Shown here: in pieces, positions 49,541 to 61,738 of the stretch
How positions within the stretch are numbered: the stretch's first letter is position 1
How the letters are laid out: every line of letters starts with the position of its first letter
NCBI RefSeq assembly: GCF_031877795.1
Contig: NC_133940.1
Coordinates: 9,735,985-9,799,984 of the forward strand
DNA: 64,000 nt
Direction of reading: 5' to 3'
From: Strix aluco
Taxonomy: Eukaryota > Chordata > Aves > Strigiformes > Strigidae
The notes under the pieces: model-generated
What the model was told of the DNA's origin: nothing
What the model saw: the letters and a program-made list of their open reading frames with translations, nothing else
Databases searched by the model: none
Position numbers and translations under genes: made by a program

Positions 49541-51450
49541 CTGAGAGCAGCTCTGGGTTAATTCCCGGGGAAATCCACGATGAGCTTTCATTATCCATCA
49601 AAGCCCTGGTACTAATTTAAGATCTTACAGCTCACTAATACTGGCATGGCATCAGTGAGCTACAGAAAGCCACCCCCTGTGAGCACAGAGCATGTTTTAC
49701 AGAGAATTCCAAACCATCCCTCCAGCTCCTACTCTCCAGCCAGCGTGACTCTTGCCCTTCCACTCCACAGTGCCTCCTTATCTTCCTTCCCACTCTGAGC
49801 ACTACTCATGTTATGGGAAGAAAAGTTGTCCAGCTAGAAGTTAAAACAATTAAGAACTTCAGCTGCCCCATGATATTAAAAAAGTGGACTCTGATTTATT
49901 GCAACCCATTCTCTGCCAGGCCAACAAATGATCCGACTCATCAAGCATCTATTCAGGCCAACAATATTTAACAATATTTCTTCCTTTCCTTCCCCTCCTC
50001 CCATTCCAGGAGACTTGGAGAGGGCTCTGCACTTTTATGGCTGTTTGACAACTATAGGTAGCTGATCTGTGGCTGTTACCTTGGAAGTAAGAGTTTCCAA
50101 GCCAGTTCTCCAAGTCTGTTGTATTCAGGATGTTAAATTCAGTCAGATGAATTCAGCTGATCTCTCCCTTTACTGATGAACAAAAGCATCCCCATATTCA
50201 ACATTTTCATGAAATGCAATGGAATTCTGTACCTTCAACTCCCCCTTCTATGCACTTTCACTGTCTCAGAAACAGCGTTGGTCTCAAACAGCCACAGACA
50301 GTGTTACTAATATATCAGAGATCTGTTGTGTCTCTAGTATAACTTCTTAGGGCTTCCCTGAAACAGGAATCCTGCCCCAGACAAACCTGATCGAGTTCTC
50401 CAGACTAGGACAACTACTAGCAAGCCCAGTGTAACAAGACCAGAACAAGGGCCAAGAGGAACAAAGGACTTCGGGCAATTGTGGGCAGCTGCCCGAGCAA
50501 GAGGGCAAGGGGCTGTGGAGCCTGGGGAAGGGAGAAACCCTGCTTAAGTCCCCATGGAGCTCTCATCTGAAGGTGAAGGGTGTCCCATTCACTCCATGGA
50601 ACAGTGCTAATGCCCTGTCAGACCCAGGGGACAAAGGAGCTTTACAACAGTGTGGTTGTGCTTGGTAAGCTGAAGATGGAGAGACCCACAGCACACATGC
50701 CTAATCACGTCAAGGGGCAGGAAGGAAGGCAAAGGAAGCTGCAGCACAGGCTGCGTTTAAATTGGGATAGCTCAAAGCCTGTAACTATGTTCAGGAAAAG
50801 CCACACTGAAAATTCAGCTGCATCGCTAAAATAAAGAACTGCTGGAGTCTAACTCCAATTACTGAACTTCAAAGCAAGGGGATTTCCGACTTGTTTTAAG
50901 TGAAAATTTCAATAGGCTCAATCCAGCCACTTCCATAAACCAAGCAGTGGCTTAACCCATCTCAGAGTGATGGATAAAGCTGGCTTCTCATGGATCATTG
51001 TCCAGAGATCAACTGTCTCCAATCCTTGAACCCACAGTAAATGCTTAATGCTGCATTGGAGCCCACAACCAAAGAAGTTCAGACGGTAAATTAAAAGGAG
51101 AAAGTTTAAACACATCACCTATTTTTATCAGCCAGAGGTTCAGCAAAATTTCTTTAGTGACATTTAAAAGTGAGATCTTTGTCATCCCATCAGGGGCTGC
51201 AGAAAAGTGCAAAAGCAGGTAATTCCCTGGGCACAAAGGCACATGCCACCACGTGCAGGGAGCAGGGAACGCCTGGCTCCCCTTAGGGTCTGTACACTAC
51301 ATCTGCAGGGCAAGGACCAACCCTACCCTTGGCCTGGCTTATGCCTGTGTACATCTCCCAGGGAGGCATCAGGGAACTAGGAAAACACACAGGTGAGACA
51401 CAGCCCATTTTCAGGGACTTCTTACTGGAGGAGGGAGCTTTCCTTCCCCT
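49541..51450. other. Unique non-coding DNA, nothing recognised
   Basis: A GC-richer, CpG-containing stretch at about 50440-50540 does not match a repeat family I know. Frames are short and unrecognised. Confidence 0.45.
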
Positions 51451-51524
51451 GTACTATATATCCTGGGCAGGGCAGGAAGCATTCTGACCTTGGGGTGGTT
51501 TAGGTTTATGCCACACGTATCTCA

Positions 51525-52073
51525 GTGGTCACTCAGCTGGCAAAGGATGGCAGACCCCTGGCTACAAATCTCTGTAATGCATCTGGACTCAAGACACAAT
51601 GCTCGATAGAGGCAGGCTGGCTAGCAGAGCCACTCCACCCCACTCACCTGGGGTGCAAAATGGGCACGCGCAGGGTGGGTTTCAGCCTGAAGCAAGCCAT
51701 CTCTCTCAAAACATCCACTGTAACATTTACGCGTGCGGAGGTTGTTTCAGCCCTCTGTCACCCCATCCCTCCATCTCCTGCACCTCCCCTGCACCCACAC
51801 ACAACTTCTCTGCTCGGTGTCACTGTGAGTCGATGGGACTGGGCAGCTGAGCACATGTTGCTGCTGCCTTCTCACAGCCCCTTGCGGGAATCTGTCAGCA
51901 CCGGTACAATCAGACTTGGGGAATCACTATTTGTGTGCTGGCTTGCTTCCCTCCCAAACATCATTCCAATTCAGAGGAATGGGTATGTTTTTGATGGGGG
52001 GGTACAGTTGGATTCTCTCTTAAAATGCCTTTCTGTGCAGGAATTCATTCACTTTACCAATCTTGCAGAATAA
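51525..52073 (+). other. Orphan open reading frame, 182 codons, doubtful
   Basis: This is the longest ATG-to-stop frame in the window. TATATAT stands at 51455-51461, about 65 bases upstream, and the TAA stop lies inside an AATAAA (52069-52074), with a second AATAAA at 52117-52122. No known domain is seen. The middle is proline- and histidine-rich (PIPPSPAPPLHPHT), and a hydrophobic part (SLFVCWLASLPNIIPI) follows. A partial alternative frame (51599-51850) overlaps it. Chance is quite possible in a GC-richer patch; a lineage-specific short gene or non-coding transcript is the alternative. Confidence 0.2.
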
Positions 52074-52122
52074 AGTGGCCTCTACAACTCTTGCACCCAT
52101 CTTGTCAGTTGGCTCAAATAAA

Positions 52123-52860
52123 GAAAGCTTTGAGAACTTAAGCCCTTAATCATGGGGAACCCAAATGGCTTTTCAGGAAAATTCATTTTCTTGTCTATTT
52201 TGACAGAAAGTCTTCACATCATAACTGAAGTGGTACATCTGTTTGATGGATGCTGCCACAACAGTCAGCCTTTTCACGCTGAAGATTGGTTGCTCCTAGA
52301 AATAGGTAAATGTCATTCACCTAGTAACTGGGATGCCAGCTCCAATGGAATAAACAGACCTTTCCTGCATCTACTAACCGCTGAAGCATTTCCTGGGCAC
52401 AACAGACTCCATCGGTGCCAAAGAGAGAAGGTCACTGCACAAAGAGAATCTCAGAGCAGCAGTGGGTACTAGCAGTAGCCAGCTTTACTCACAGCAGTAA
52501 AGTGACACGCCCTAGAGAGAATCCCTTTAATTCCCCCAGGTCTGGGATTAATTTTAACTCAGGAGAAAGAAGAAGTATTTCTAAAACCATCACAACATTG
52601 AAATTAACAGGGTTGCTCCTACACGCAGCAGATTTGCAGAATCAGAACCGTAATCACTGTTTTACTTGGAGAGAGTTCTGAAAGGGGCAGGTTATTTTTC
52701 TTAGTGCCTGTCTTTCTGCTGTTTTCTGCCCCTCATGTCTCAGCACTACTTCTGCATTCATCAGCAAGGCCAGTTAAAAATCGCCTGAACTGCCATTTGA
52801 CCAAGTGCTTATCTGCACAACCGCACAACCCATACCATCAGTTAGGGAAAAACAATTTCC
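52123..52860. other. Unique non-coding DNA, nothing recognised
   Basis: Plus frames of 106 and 88 codons (52152-52472 and 52415-52681) are unrecognised. No repeats are seen. Confidence 0.45.
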
Positions 52861-53215
52861 CCTGGCTACTAGAGACAGCCTAATTACCTAATCTGACAGG
52901 TTATTAATGGTTCAAGTCAACAAAAAGTATAATGGATGCTGATAAGCACAAGCTGCCTGGACATTTGGCACGTACAACCCAGCTAGAAATCACTGCTGTG
53001 AAAAGCTGCCACTGGCCACAGGACTAAATTGTCTGATCTCTCAGGGTTTCATTTAACAGGTCTATCAACATGATAAAGAGACAAACTAGCAAGTTTAGTC
53101 CGTTAATGAGGACTGTGAAACAGCCTAACAGAATAAAAGATATTTATGTTGCTGGTTAATGTAGAAATAAATCTCTGCTTCATTTCTCTATAATTACAAC
53201 ACCCTCCCCTTTTAC
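52861..53215. promoter_or_regulatory. Candidate conserved non-coding element
   Basis: A complex, frame-free sequence with CCTAATTACCTAATCTGACAG (homeodomain cores beside a MEIS-like CTGACAG), GGTTATTAATGG and CCGTTAATGAGG. Texture and motif order are enhancer-like; conservation was not tested. Confidence 0.3.
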
Positions 53216-55309
53216 AGTGCTACTTTGGGGACAAAAATCACGTTATTGTTTGTACTAGGAAGGAGAGCAGTACATGTAAGGGTTCACAAGGAAATGGGCA
53301 GCAAGAGTCATGACAGAGCTGTTTTTTAAACCATTGTCAGCCCTCCCATAACTCACCACAAGTGCTGCACTATTTCATGGGTCTGTTTTAAAGACTGTTT
53401 ACTAGACTCACACGATCCTATCAGAATCTCAGGTTTCCATTTTAAAGAGGAAAAAGAGACATATCCCTTGCAGTTACCAAGAGCAGTGCACATATGTGTA
53501 TCCTGAACAGCTCCAAGCCAGAAAGCATACAGGAAGAAACTCATGCTATCAGTTATTTATTGTAATCTCAGGGTCTTCCAGCCACTCTTGTAACCATTTG
53601 GCACCTTTCACCTGAGGTATAAATGCCTGGAGCTAGGAGCACTGAGGCCATTTAAGAATGAAGACAAAGAAACAGATTTGTCCCATAGGCTTCCATTTCC
53701 AGTTAGTACATTCCAGCACTGACTGTTGATGCAACAACTGCACCACAACGGCAAACAGCAGCTTCCACCTCCAGCACCCATGAGACAGGTTTTTCATAGA
53801 AGACTATTTAACTTTAATCTGGCTTGTTGGCTTTTTTGTTTTTAATTAAATAGAACATTTTTCATCATGTTCTGTTGCTCCAAATCCCTGCAAGATCCTT
53901 CATCCACCACTTCAGCATGTAGTCCACTTTGCAGCATAAGCATCCATCCTCTATTGCTCGTGCAATGAAAGGACTTAAGGGGGGCTACCTGAGCAATCAA
54001 TACTCCAGTAGATCTTATGGATGTTTTGAGACATGTCCCATCATTAAGCAAAACTTTACACCACTTAAATATTTATCTCTATATCTCTGCAGACCCCCAG
54101 CAACATGACAGCAACACCTTGGACTACCCACTTAAGTGCACCCTGAATAACGTATCTGACTGACAGGTAACATGAAGATATTTCAGTTCATTATGTTCTA
54201 CATTTACAACAGCTTGTACTCCCTGAAAACAAAAGTCCTGGTGGCTCACTCAATGCTTGCATTGCTTAGAGCATTTTAGGCCTAAAGCCCAGCTTCTAAT
54301 CCAGATGAAATAACTATTGATTTCCTTGGAGTTTTTTTCATGCCAGCAGTAAAACTACAGATATCTACATACTCATTCTGCAGCAAACTCAAATTCTTTA
54401 AACTGCAACAAAGGGAAATGCAAAGCAATTTTGATTGGAACTGCCAAGAGAACACCAAAATCAGAGCATTTCATTAATGTTAAAATCTTTCACCACCTTC
54501 TCAAAATCATGATACATCTAGCCAACACCAATGGTTCATATTGTCCCCAAGACTACTGGTGATATTGGAGGTTGCAGACATTAAATGGATATAATTACAG
54601 CCAACAGAGAGGGCAAGTCATGATATAAGCTGCAGGATGTTATTAGCTTGGCCTACTACTGTTTAGGCAGTGGCAAAAGGTGGCTTCCCTGTTCTAACAT
54701 CAGGCAAAACAAGATGCCTCCCTCAAAACACTCCATGGGAAGTTTGGGAAGTTTGGAACTCAGAAAACTCAAGGAAAACAGTCCACTGCTGCCAATCAGG
54801 TCCATCTGGCCCAAACACTTCCCCAAGAGGCAGCTGCTCTGCTCAAAACACCTTTTCACACCCTGGACTACGCATTTAAACACTGCAAAGAAAGCAGATG
54901 ACATTAAGGCAATTCAAAGCGGGTCTTCCCCTCCCAAACAGGGCTGCAGATTTTTTTTAATTAGGTGAAAAAATTAGGCAGTGATACCATCATTGCTTAA
55001 CACTTAAACTATTATTGGGCCAAAAAGGCAGTAATTCTATTGTGTTAGATTCTGTATAACCAGCACATAACTGCTCACCTGTCTGACAGTCCTCACTTGC
55101 CCCTCAGTATCTTCAAGATCAGGTTTTGTACCAGTTCATTACTGCAGAGTATCCAGGGGCGCTGGAGGCTCTGGACACTCTCACATGTAGCCATGCACGC
55201 AGTAACGTGGCAGCCCACTGCACAGACATGAAGCACTGCCAGTGAAGTCCTCTTCAAACCAGGCTCTTGGCCCCACAGATGACATCGCATGCTGCTCCAC
55301 TATAAAGAC

Positions 55310-55327
55310 AAAAAAAAAAAAAAAAAA
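55310..55327. repeat. Poly(A) run, 18 bases
   Basis: Uninterrupted A18. No retrocopy is recognised on its 5' side. Confidence 0.9.
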
Positions 55328-58300
55328 GTTCTTCTGTAAGTGCATACACATCTCCAGCAAAAAAACATTAGCAAAAATGGTATTAGGAAGTCCAAGAAAA
55401 CACAGCATCTTTACACAGCATATAGTAACCTGCAGTAATCTGGGGTCTTGTTCTCTATCGCTATTTCTTTTCTCATTTCTAGAGTAATAATGCACATAAT
55501 TTCCAGTTATGGGATAAGGATCTTCGAACTTCTATCTAAATGTTTTGTACACTCTAAGGTCAAGAAAGCTAACAGGGAACAAAATTAATGCATTTTCTAC
55601 TACTGAATTACAAACCTGCAGAAGACTCAAGAACATATAAAGGCAAAAATACACCAAGCAGCATGAAGATCTGCAGGAAGTGGCATAAAAACTTTAATCA
55701 GTGTTAAGCAAATAGCCCTAAACTCTTCTCTCATGTGCATATGTAAAAACCGATCAACAGAGCACACATGTAACTGTTCGCCATCCCTGGTTTCAGGGAT
55801 GTATTTCACCATTCCCTGGCTGTTTGAAAGCTACAATACAGTTTAGCATTTAGCCTTGCTTTAAAAAGCTATTTGTTCCAGGGCTGTGTTCTGATCTCAG
55901 AAAACCTTTAACTTTCATGCCCTTTGAGGTAATGTCAAAACTCTCATCTAATCCTGTCACAAGATGCTAAGGAAAACAGACACTCAGCTTCCCTCAGTGT
56001 CCCGGGCAGTTTTTCCAACTTTTTTCACATTTCTACATCTACCACAAGAGGGAGCAAAGAGTTCACCTTCCTTAAATTCTCCGTTCCAATGTAATCACCC
56101 AGGACCAAGTTCAGGCTAGGAGTTTACAATGCTTTTATACAGCACAGAGGTCCTCAAACAATTAAAAGGTCCAGTTTTGTGCTTTCAGAAAGGTGTTGCC
56201 TCACATTCACGCTGTGCAGAGCTCTCTTCAAAGCCAGCAGATGCGGCAGAGCTCACCTGAGGAACAGAGCCACACAGAGTGAAGTCACAGGCTGGTGAAA
56301 TCAAGATAATCCTGATGGAAGGAAACCTGCAGCTTCATCACAGCAGTGTGAATAGGATGTTTGCAAGAAAGTGATAAGCATTTCCAACCATATCGGATAT
56401 GCATGTGAGGGCAGAGGACAGATGAAGAAAACTACACCCTTCTAACTGCACGTACTGTGATTTCTCATTAAAACACTATCAGAAAATAGCTCCCTAAAAA
56501 AAAATCCCCCTAAATCTCTTCTTCTGCAGTATACACAACCACACAGATGGAACAAGCTCTTTGTATAGGACGGTCTCCCTGGTCATTCCTTCCTCCTCTC
56601 TCTACCCCTCCCAACTTCCCCCCCAACCATCAAAACTCTTTTTAGGTTCTGTAATGAAACTGAATAGCTATAATGAATAGAAATTAATCTTAAATCCAGG
56701 CAGTTACAGGTCACTGCTGAAATATTATGACACCCCTGTTAAAAGCAACAGCTAATATCCCATTCCAGCAGAGCAATCAAGCAGGTGCTTATGCCCATCG
56801 ACTTCCAATCTATAGCAGTTATAACTATACCATTGTTACCACTGCTATCAAACACTGCAAATCAAATATCCTTACACATTGCTGGATAAAGATGGACTAA
56901 ATCCAGATGCAGATTTTCTAGGAGGAGGAGAGAAGAGACCCGAGCCCTCTGTCTCACACTTACCTTCCTCTCAGATAAGGTTTCTTGGCTGTAGCTGTCC
57001 AACTCTTTGCTCAGATCCAGGCTGCATTTGTGCCATCATTCACAGTTAGTTTCCAACATGCGGATGAGGGGTTTGCTCAGCTCAGGTCTTAGTCGCTAAG
57101 TTGTCTCCTTTTGATAACTTACTCCATTCCAATTCCACAAAGCTAATTACAGAGTAATTTTATACAGCCTTTGCTGTTCAGAACTGGTTCATAAAATAAA
57201 GACTAATAAATGCTGATATCTGTCCCATGTTTTCAGTCTGTGGAAGCAAGTTACAGACTCTTCACAATTTAAAACAACAAACAGGTGCCCTTTTGTTTAT
57301 GCTATCCCTGTGGAGTCCTGAGAGGTCAGTTGGCTGTAGCCCAGTGACTTCCCTTTGATACTGAGAGCAGCTGTCACAAACCCACCAGTGGCAGGCTCCA
57401 GGGGCTGCTGCTGTCCAGTATGCTGCAGTTCAGAATGACACATTTCCAGCTGAACGCAGACCAGGCCTGATGCCCCTCGCACTTGCACCATTACCAATCA
57501 GAAGCAAAACTGCTGCGGTCAGAAAGGTATGCAATAATCTCCGTGCCCAGTCAGACTCCATACCTCAGTAAATCCAGCAGAGGAGTTCCCAAATCACTCT
57601 GTTACCAAATGTGGGGCTCTCCGATCCTTAAAAAGACAAGAACGAGACAGAGCAGCAATCCACAAAACATTGCAGGAACCTCACTACAGCTACATCTGTT
57701 TTGTAGTAAACTTCTTGGCTATTAAGGAATAGCCGTGAGCACAAAAGCACACTAAAAGAAACATACTACCACAGACTTTTACTTATTGATAGGCTGCTGC
57801 ACTTAGAATTTTGTCAGGAGAACAGATGTAGACACTATGGATTTCTACAGTTATGCCTACTATAAAATCTTTAGTGTATTAAAGTGGATGCATTAAAGGG
57901 ATAATCTGATAGTTCAGTCAACAAGGCTGAACATGGACAATCACTTTATAGACACAGAACAGCCCCATCACCTTTCCTACATCATTCCACCTCTCCATGC
58001 CTCAGCTGCCCACGTCAAATGATGGCAGCAGCAAAAAGTGTTATAAAGAAATAGGATGAAGCAGCAATTACTTACTCCAGTTGTGGAAGAGTGAGACGCA
58101 GATAACACAGAGATTGTAGCAGAGCCTCCCTTGCACATCACTAGACAGTTCACACCCTTTGAAGTTGAGTGACTTTGGTCCCTGTCTGTAAACACGGAAG
58201 TGAGCTGGAACTAGGCATAGTACCTGCAGTGCACGGGGAGAGCTGGGTATCTCCATACCTGCATAACAGAGCCCTGGAGGACAATACTGAAGACCACATC

Positions 58301-58349
58301 TGGTAAAGACTCATTTCTAAAGTAGTCATAATAATTAACTCACATACAG

Positions 58350-58366
58350 AAAAAAAAAAAAAAAAA
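58350..58366. repeat. Poly(A) run, 17 bases
   Basis: Uninterrupted A17, unassociated with any recognised element. Confidence 0.9.
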
Positions 58367-61300
58367 TCAGATTTTTCAGTGCTCATTTTGAAGCAAACCC
58401 ATTTATATGTAGGGGTTAAAAAGGCAAAATGGTGTCTATTTCATAGGTACACCCCATTTTACAACCATAAATGGATAAACACCAACTATGAAGTATTTTA
58501 ACCACACTCAGCTTTCCCAGAGATAATTTATTAGCAAAGTCCAATACTCAGCAAAGACAGTATGACTATTCCAATACTCTGTATGAATAAATGAGACACA
58601 AAGATATGGTGATTTGTCCTGGTGGGCCAGAATAGGAGCCAGGAACATGGTCTTCCAAGTCTAGTCCAACATCCTGTCCAGTTAGCCCCTATACAAAGTA
58701 ATTTGGAAAAAAGAGAGTAATTTTCACTCGAGGAATATACAACCATGATAGTGGACTGACACCCCTCAGAAAAAGTCAAAAAGAAACCCTTAAATAGAGA
58801 TGTAAACTGACTTGTTAATCTATTATCTGACACTTTATCTTAAGAATGCCAAGAAAAAATAAATTAACATTGAGCTGTTTTTATTTATCCTTGGACTTGC
58901 AGGCCCCTAGGCTCTACCAGGTTTTAAAATTTTTTTCCATAAATGCAAGGTCTAGAAACTTTTAGAAGTTAAAACATACATTCTTTACCTTCTAGAAGAG
59001 ACGAGAGCCTCATATAACTGTGACCCCAAAAGGGGTGGCTTTAGGAGACCCAGTAAATATTACAATATCATAACAGCACTGCCAGAGGTACCCATGCAGC
59101 AAAGAGCTCTTCACTTTTCACCTAGAGTGTTTGAGAAATAGTGCATTACAGCAGCCACTGAAAGAACACTCAGTGCAGTATGGTTAGGTTGTTCAAGGTC
59201 TCTCACAATACTTTATCATATAATTTCAATAGGAACCTCTTACAACCTGCTTGTCCTTCATGAACAACCGCTTTCAAGAACCAAATGCACAAAGGGAAGA
59301 CTGAGGCTCTCACTTTATTTGCCTGCATGAAATAAAAGGTCTGCAGACGGAGAAAAGAACAGATCTGAAATCAAGACTGCAAACAGATTTGGATGGGGAC
59401 ACAACAGAAGGGCATCTGCTCCAGGCTGGCTGGTCAGAATGAGCACAATGACAGCACACAATGGCTTCTCCAGAGTTAGTCAGCAACACCCCAATTCTTA
59501 TCTCATTTGTTTTCCAGCTAGTATTTTATTGTGCTCTTGAATATGCAGCACAGAAAGGGAAGCTGATTTGCCATGTATTGTGCACACATTTTTTCCCAAG
59601 CAGTCAGGTATGCCTAATCAGCAAAAAGCACTTACATTATTTTCAGAAGTTATTAACCGAAATGAGAAACCAGCATACTCTGATTCTATTACCAAAGAGT
59701 TACTGCACTCAAGTGCAGCTGGTATAATAAGTATCAACTGGCTTGAGAGAACCTAGCTATGTCAACTAAGGCAATGTCCCACAGCTTTCAGTCTTGCAGT
59801 TCCCCAGTATTTACAGGATTGCCCCACATAACCTAGACCTAAACTCATAAAGAGAGGTGCTGATCTTCAAGTTCACTCAGATCTTCAGGCAGCTGTGTAA
59901 AACAGAAATACAATGAGATCCCAATTGCATTAATAAGAATATGAAACAATCTGGAGAGCTACATTGGCATTAAAGATGTTCAGCACCTTTCAGGATCTGG
60001 TTCCTAGAACACCAACCAAAGTTGACTCAGAGCTCTCATCAGAATCACTTCTGCTTTTTCCAAGTTCTGCACTTAGGTCTAGTAGCAGTCATCTTCTTTC
60101 TTCAAGCCAGTAAAGATCCATGCTGAGCTGTCAAACTAAGTCCTTGGACTTTCTTCAAGAAATTTTTCCTGTTAACCTCATCACATATTTTATCTCAGGA
60201 CATTCTTTCAATATATAGACAGGCTTTGTTTTCTAAGCCTAAATATTAAACTTCATTAAAATATATTTAGGTATTTAAAGCACTATGAAGAATGCTGGTG
60301 CACATAATCAATGTCCCCTTAAACAAACCAAGAAACATTTCAAGCACAGCAAATACCAGTCCCCCTCATGCAGTTGCAACTCTGCTGTCATCCACAAACA
60401 TACACATATGCTTCCTTTCATCTTACAGACACTTTATGGACAAAGTGAGCTTTACAATTCATCTGTCACATTTTACTTTGTATGGGAGCCAAAGAAAACC
60501 AAGAAAGCAGTAGCAACGAGGTTGGTTAAACAGAAAATGACAAAAATGTCATTTAGATCACACTCTTATAGGGCATTTTTCAATGGCATTAGGCAGCAAC
60601 TACAACACAGGTTGTCCAGCTCATGACAAGACACAATACAACTCCAAAATACCAACTCATATATACCAAGTCTAAGTCCAAAAATATCAAGTCACACAAA
60701 TACCAGTGTAAGTGTGACTTGCCTGAGGATATCCAAAAAATACACATGTGTAGAGAGCTGACCTTGGCTGGACACCAGGTACCCACCAAGCTGCCCTATC
60801 ACTCCCCTTCTCAACAGGACACGGAGGGGAAAAAATAGGATGGAGAAAACTTGTGGGTCAAGATAAAGGCAGTTTAGTAAAACAAAAGCAAAGGCCATGT
60901 GCAGAAATAAAGGAAAACAAAATATTTATTCTCTACTTCCCATCAGCAGGCAATATCCAGTCACTTCTCAGGAAATAGGGTTTCAGTACGTGTACTGGTT
61001 GCTCTGGAAGACAAACATCGTAATAACAAATTTTCTCTTAGCTTTTATTGCTGAGCAGACGTCATATGGTTATAATATATTCATCCTTGAAAATTTCCAG
61101 GTGTAACATTATTCTCTTAACCATAAAATAGGAAAAAGTGCTAGAAAACTGTCAATGAATAGAATGAAGCATCCTGGAGTGATGCGCAGAAACACAAAAT
61201 AGGACTTAACTTTTCATCCAGCCATTTTTTGACAAAAAAAGAAATCTACTTTTATCTCAAGTTTCAAAAGAGGAATCACTAGTAAAACACAACTGTAGAA

Positions 61301-61713
61301 AGAAAACCAGATTCCTAATAGACAGCTCTGCTGAGGGTGATGCAGGAAAATACTTTTTTCAGAAATTAGCCTGCATCAGATGGCTGTTGCTGAACAACTA
61401 GCAAGGAGAAACAGTGCTTTATCTGCTGTTCGGGTTGTTCTTGGATTTGGTTTGTTTGGAACACAAAAGTAACAAAACTTAGTCGCTTCTGGCTCTGGGA
61501 GACTCCCTGGAGTTCCTAGGCCTGCTCTCCAAGATTCAGCGGCTTCTCTTTGGGCAGACACATGCCATAACCTGGGAAGGAAGCACATCACAGGGTATTC
61601 CACAACCAACAGATTCCTCAACAAGGTTCTGACAAAGCTTCTTGTGGCCAGGGGAAATTAGATCGCTCAAATCCGGTTTCCTGGAATTGAAAGAAACTGT
61701 ATTACAGACAAAT

Positions 61714-61738
61714 GTTCTGTGCATAGTATGCACAGAAC
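61714..61738. other. Perfect 11-bp-stem hairpin
   Basis: GTTCTGTGCAT and ATGCACAGAAC flank AGT without mismatch. The stem is too short for a microRNA precursor. It could be a dimeric protein site or chance. Confidence 0.8.

Noticed and set aside
50380..50600. Solo LTR of an endogenous retrovirus
   Set aside because: The GC-richer composition suggested it, but no TG...CA ends, target duplication or primer-binding site could be seen.
55240..55327. Retrocopy with a poly(A) tail
   Set aside because: The A18 run has no recognisable coding or SINE sequence upstream and no flanking duplication.
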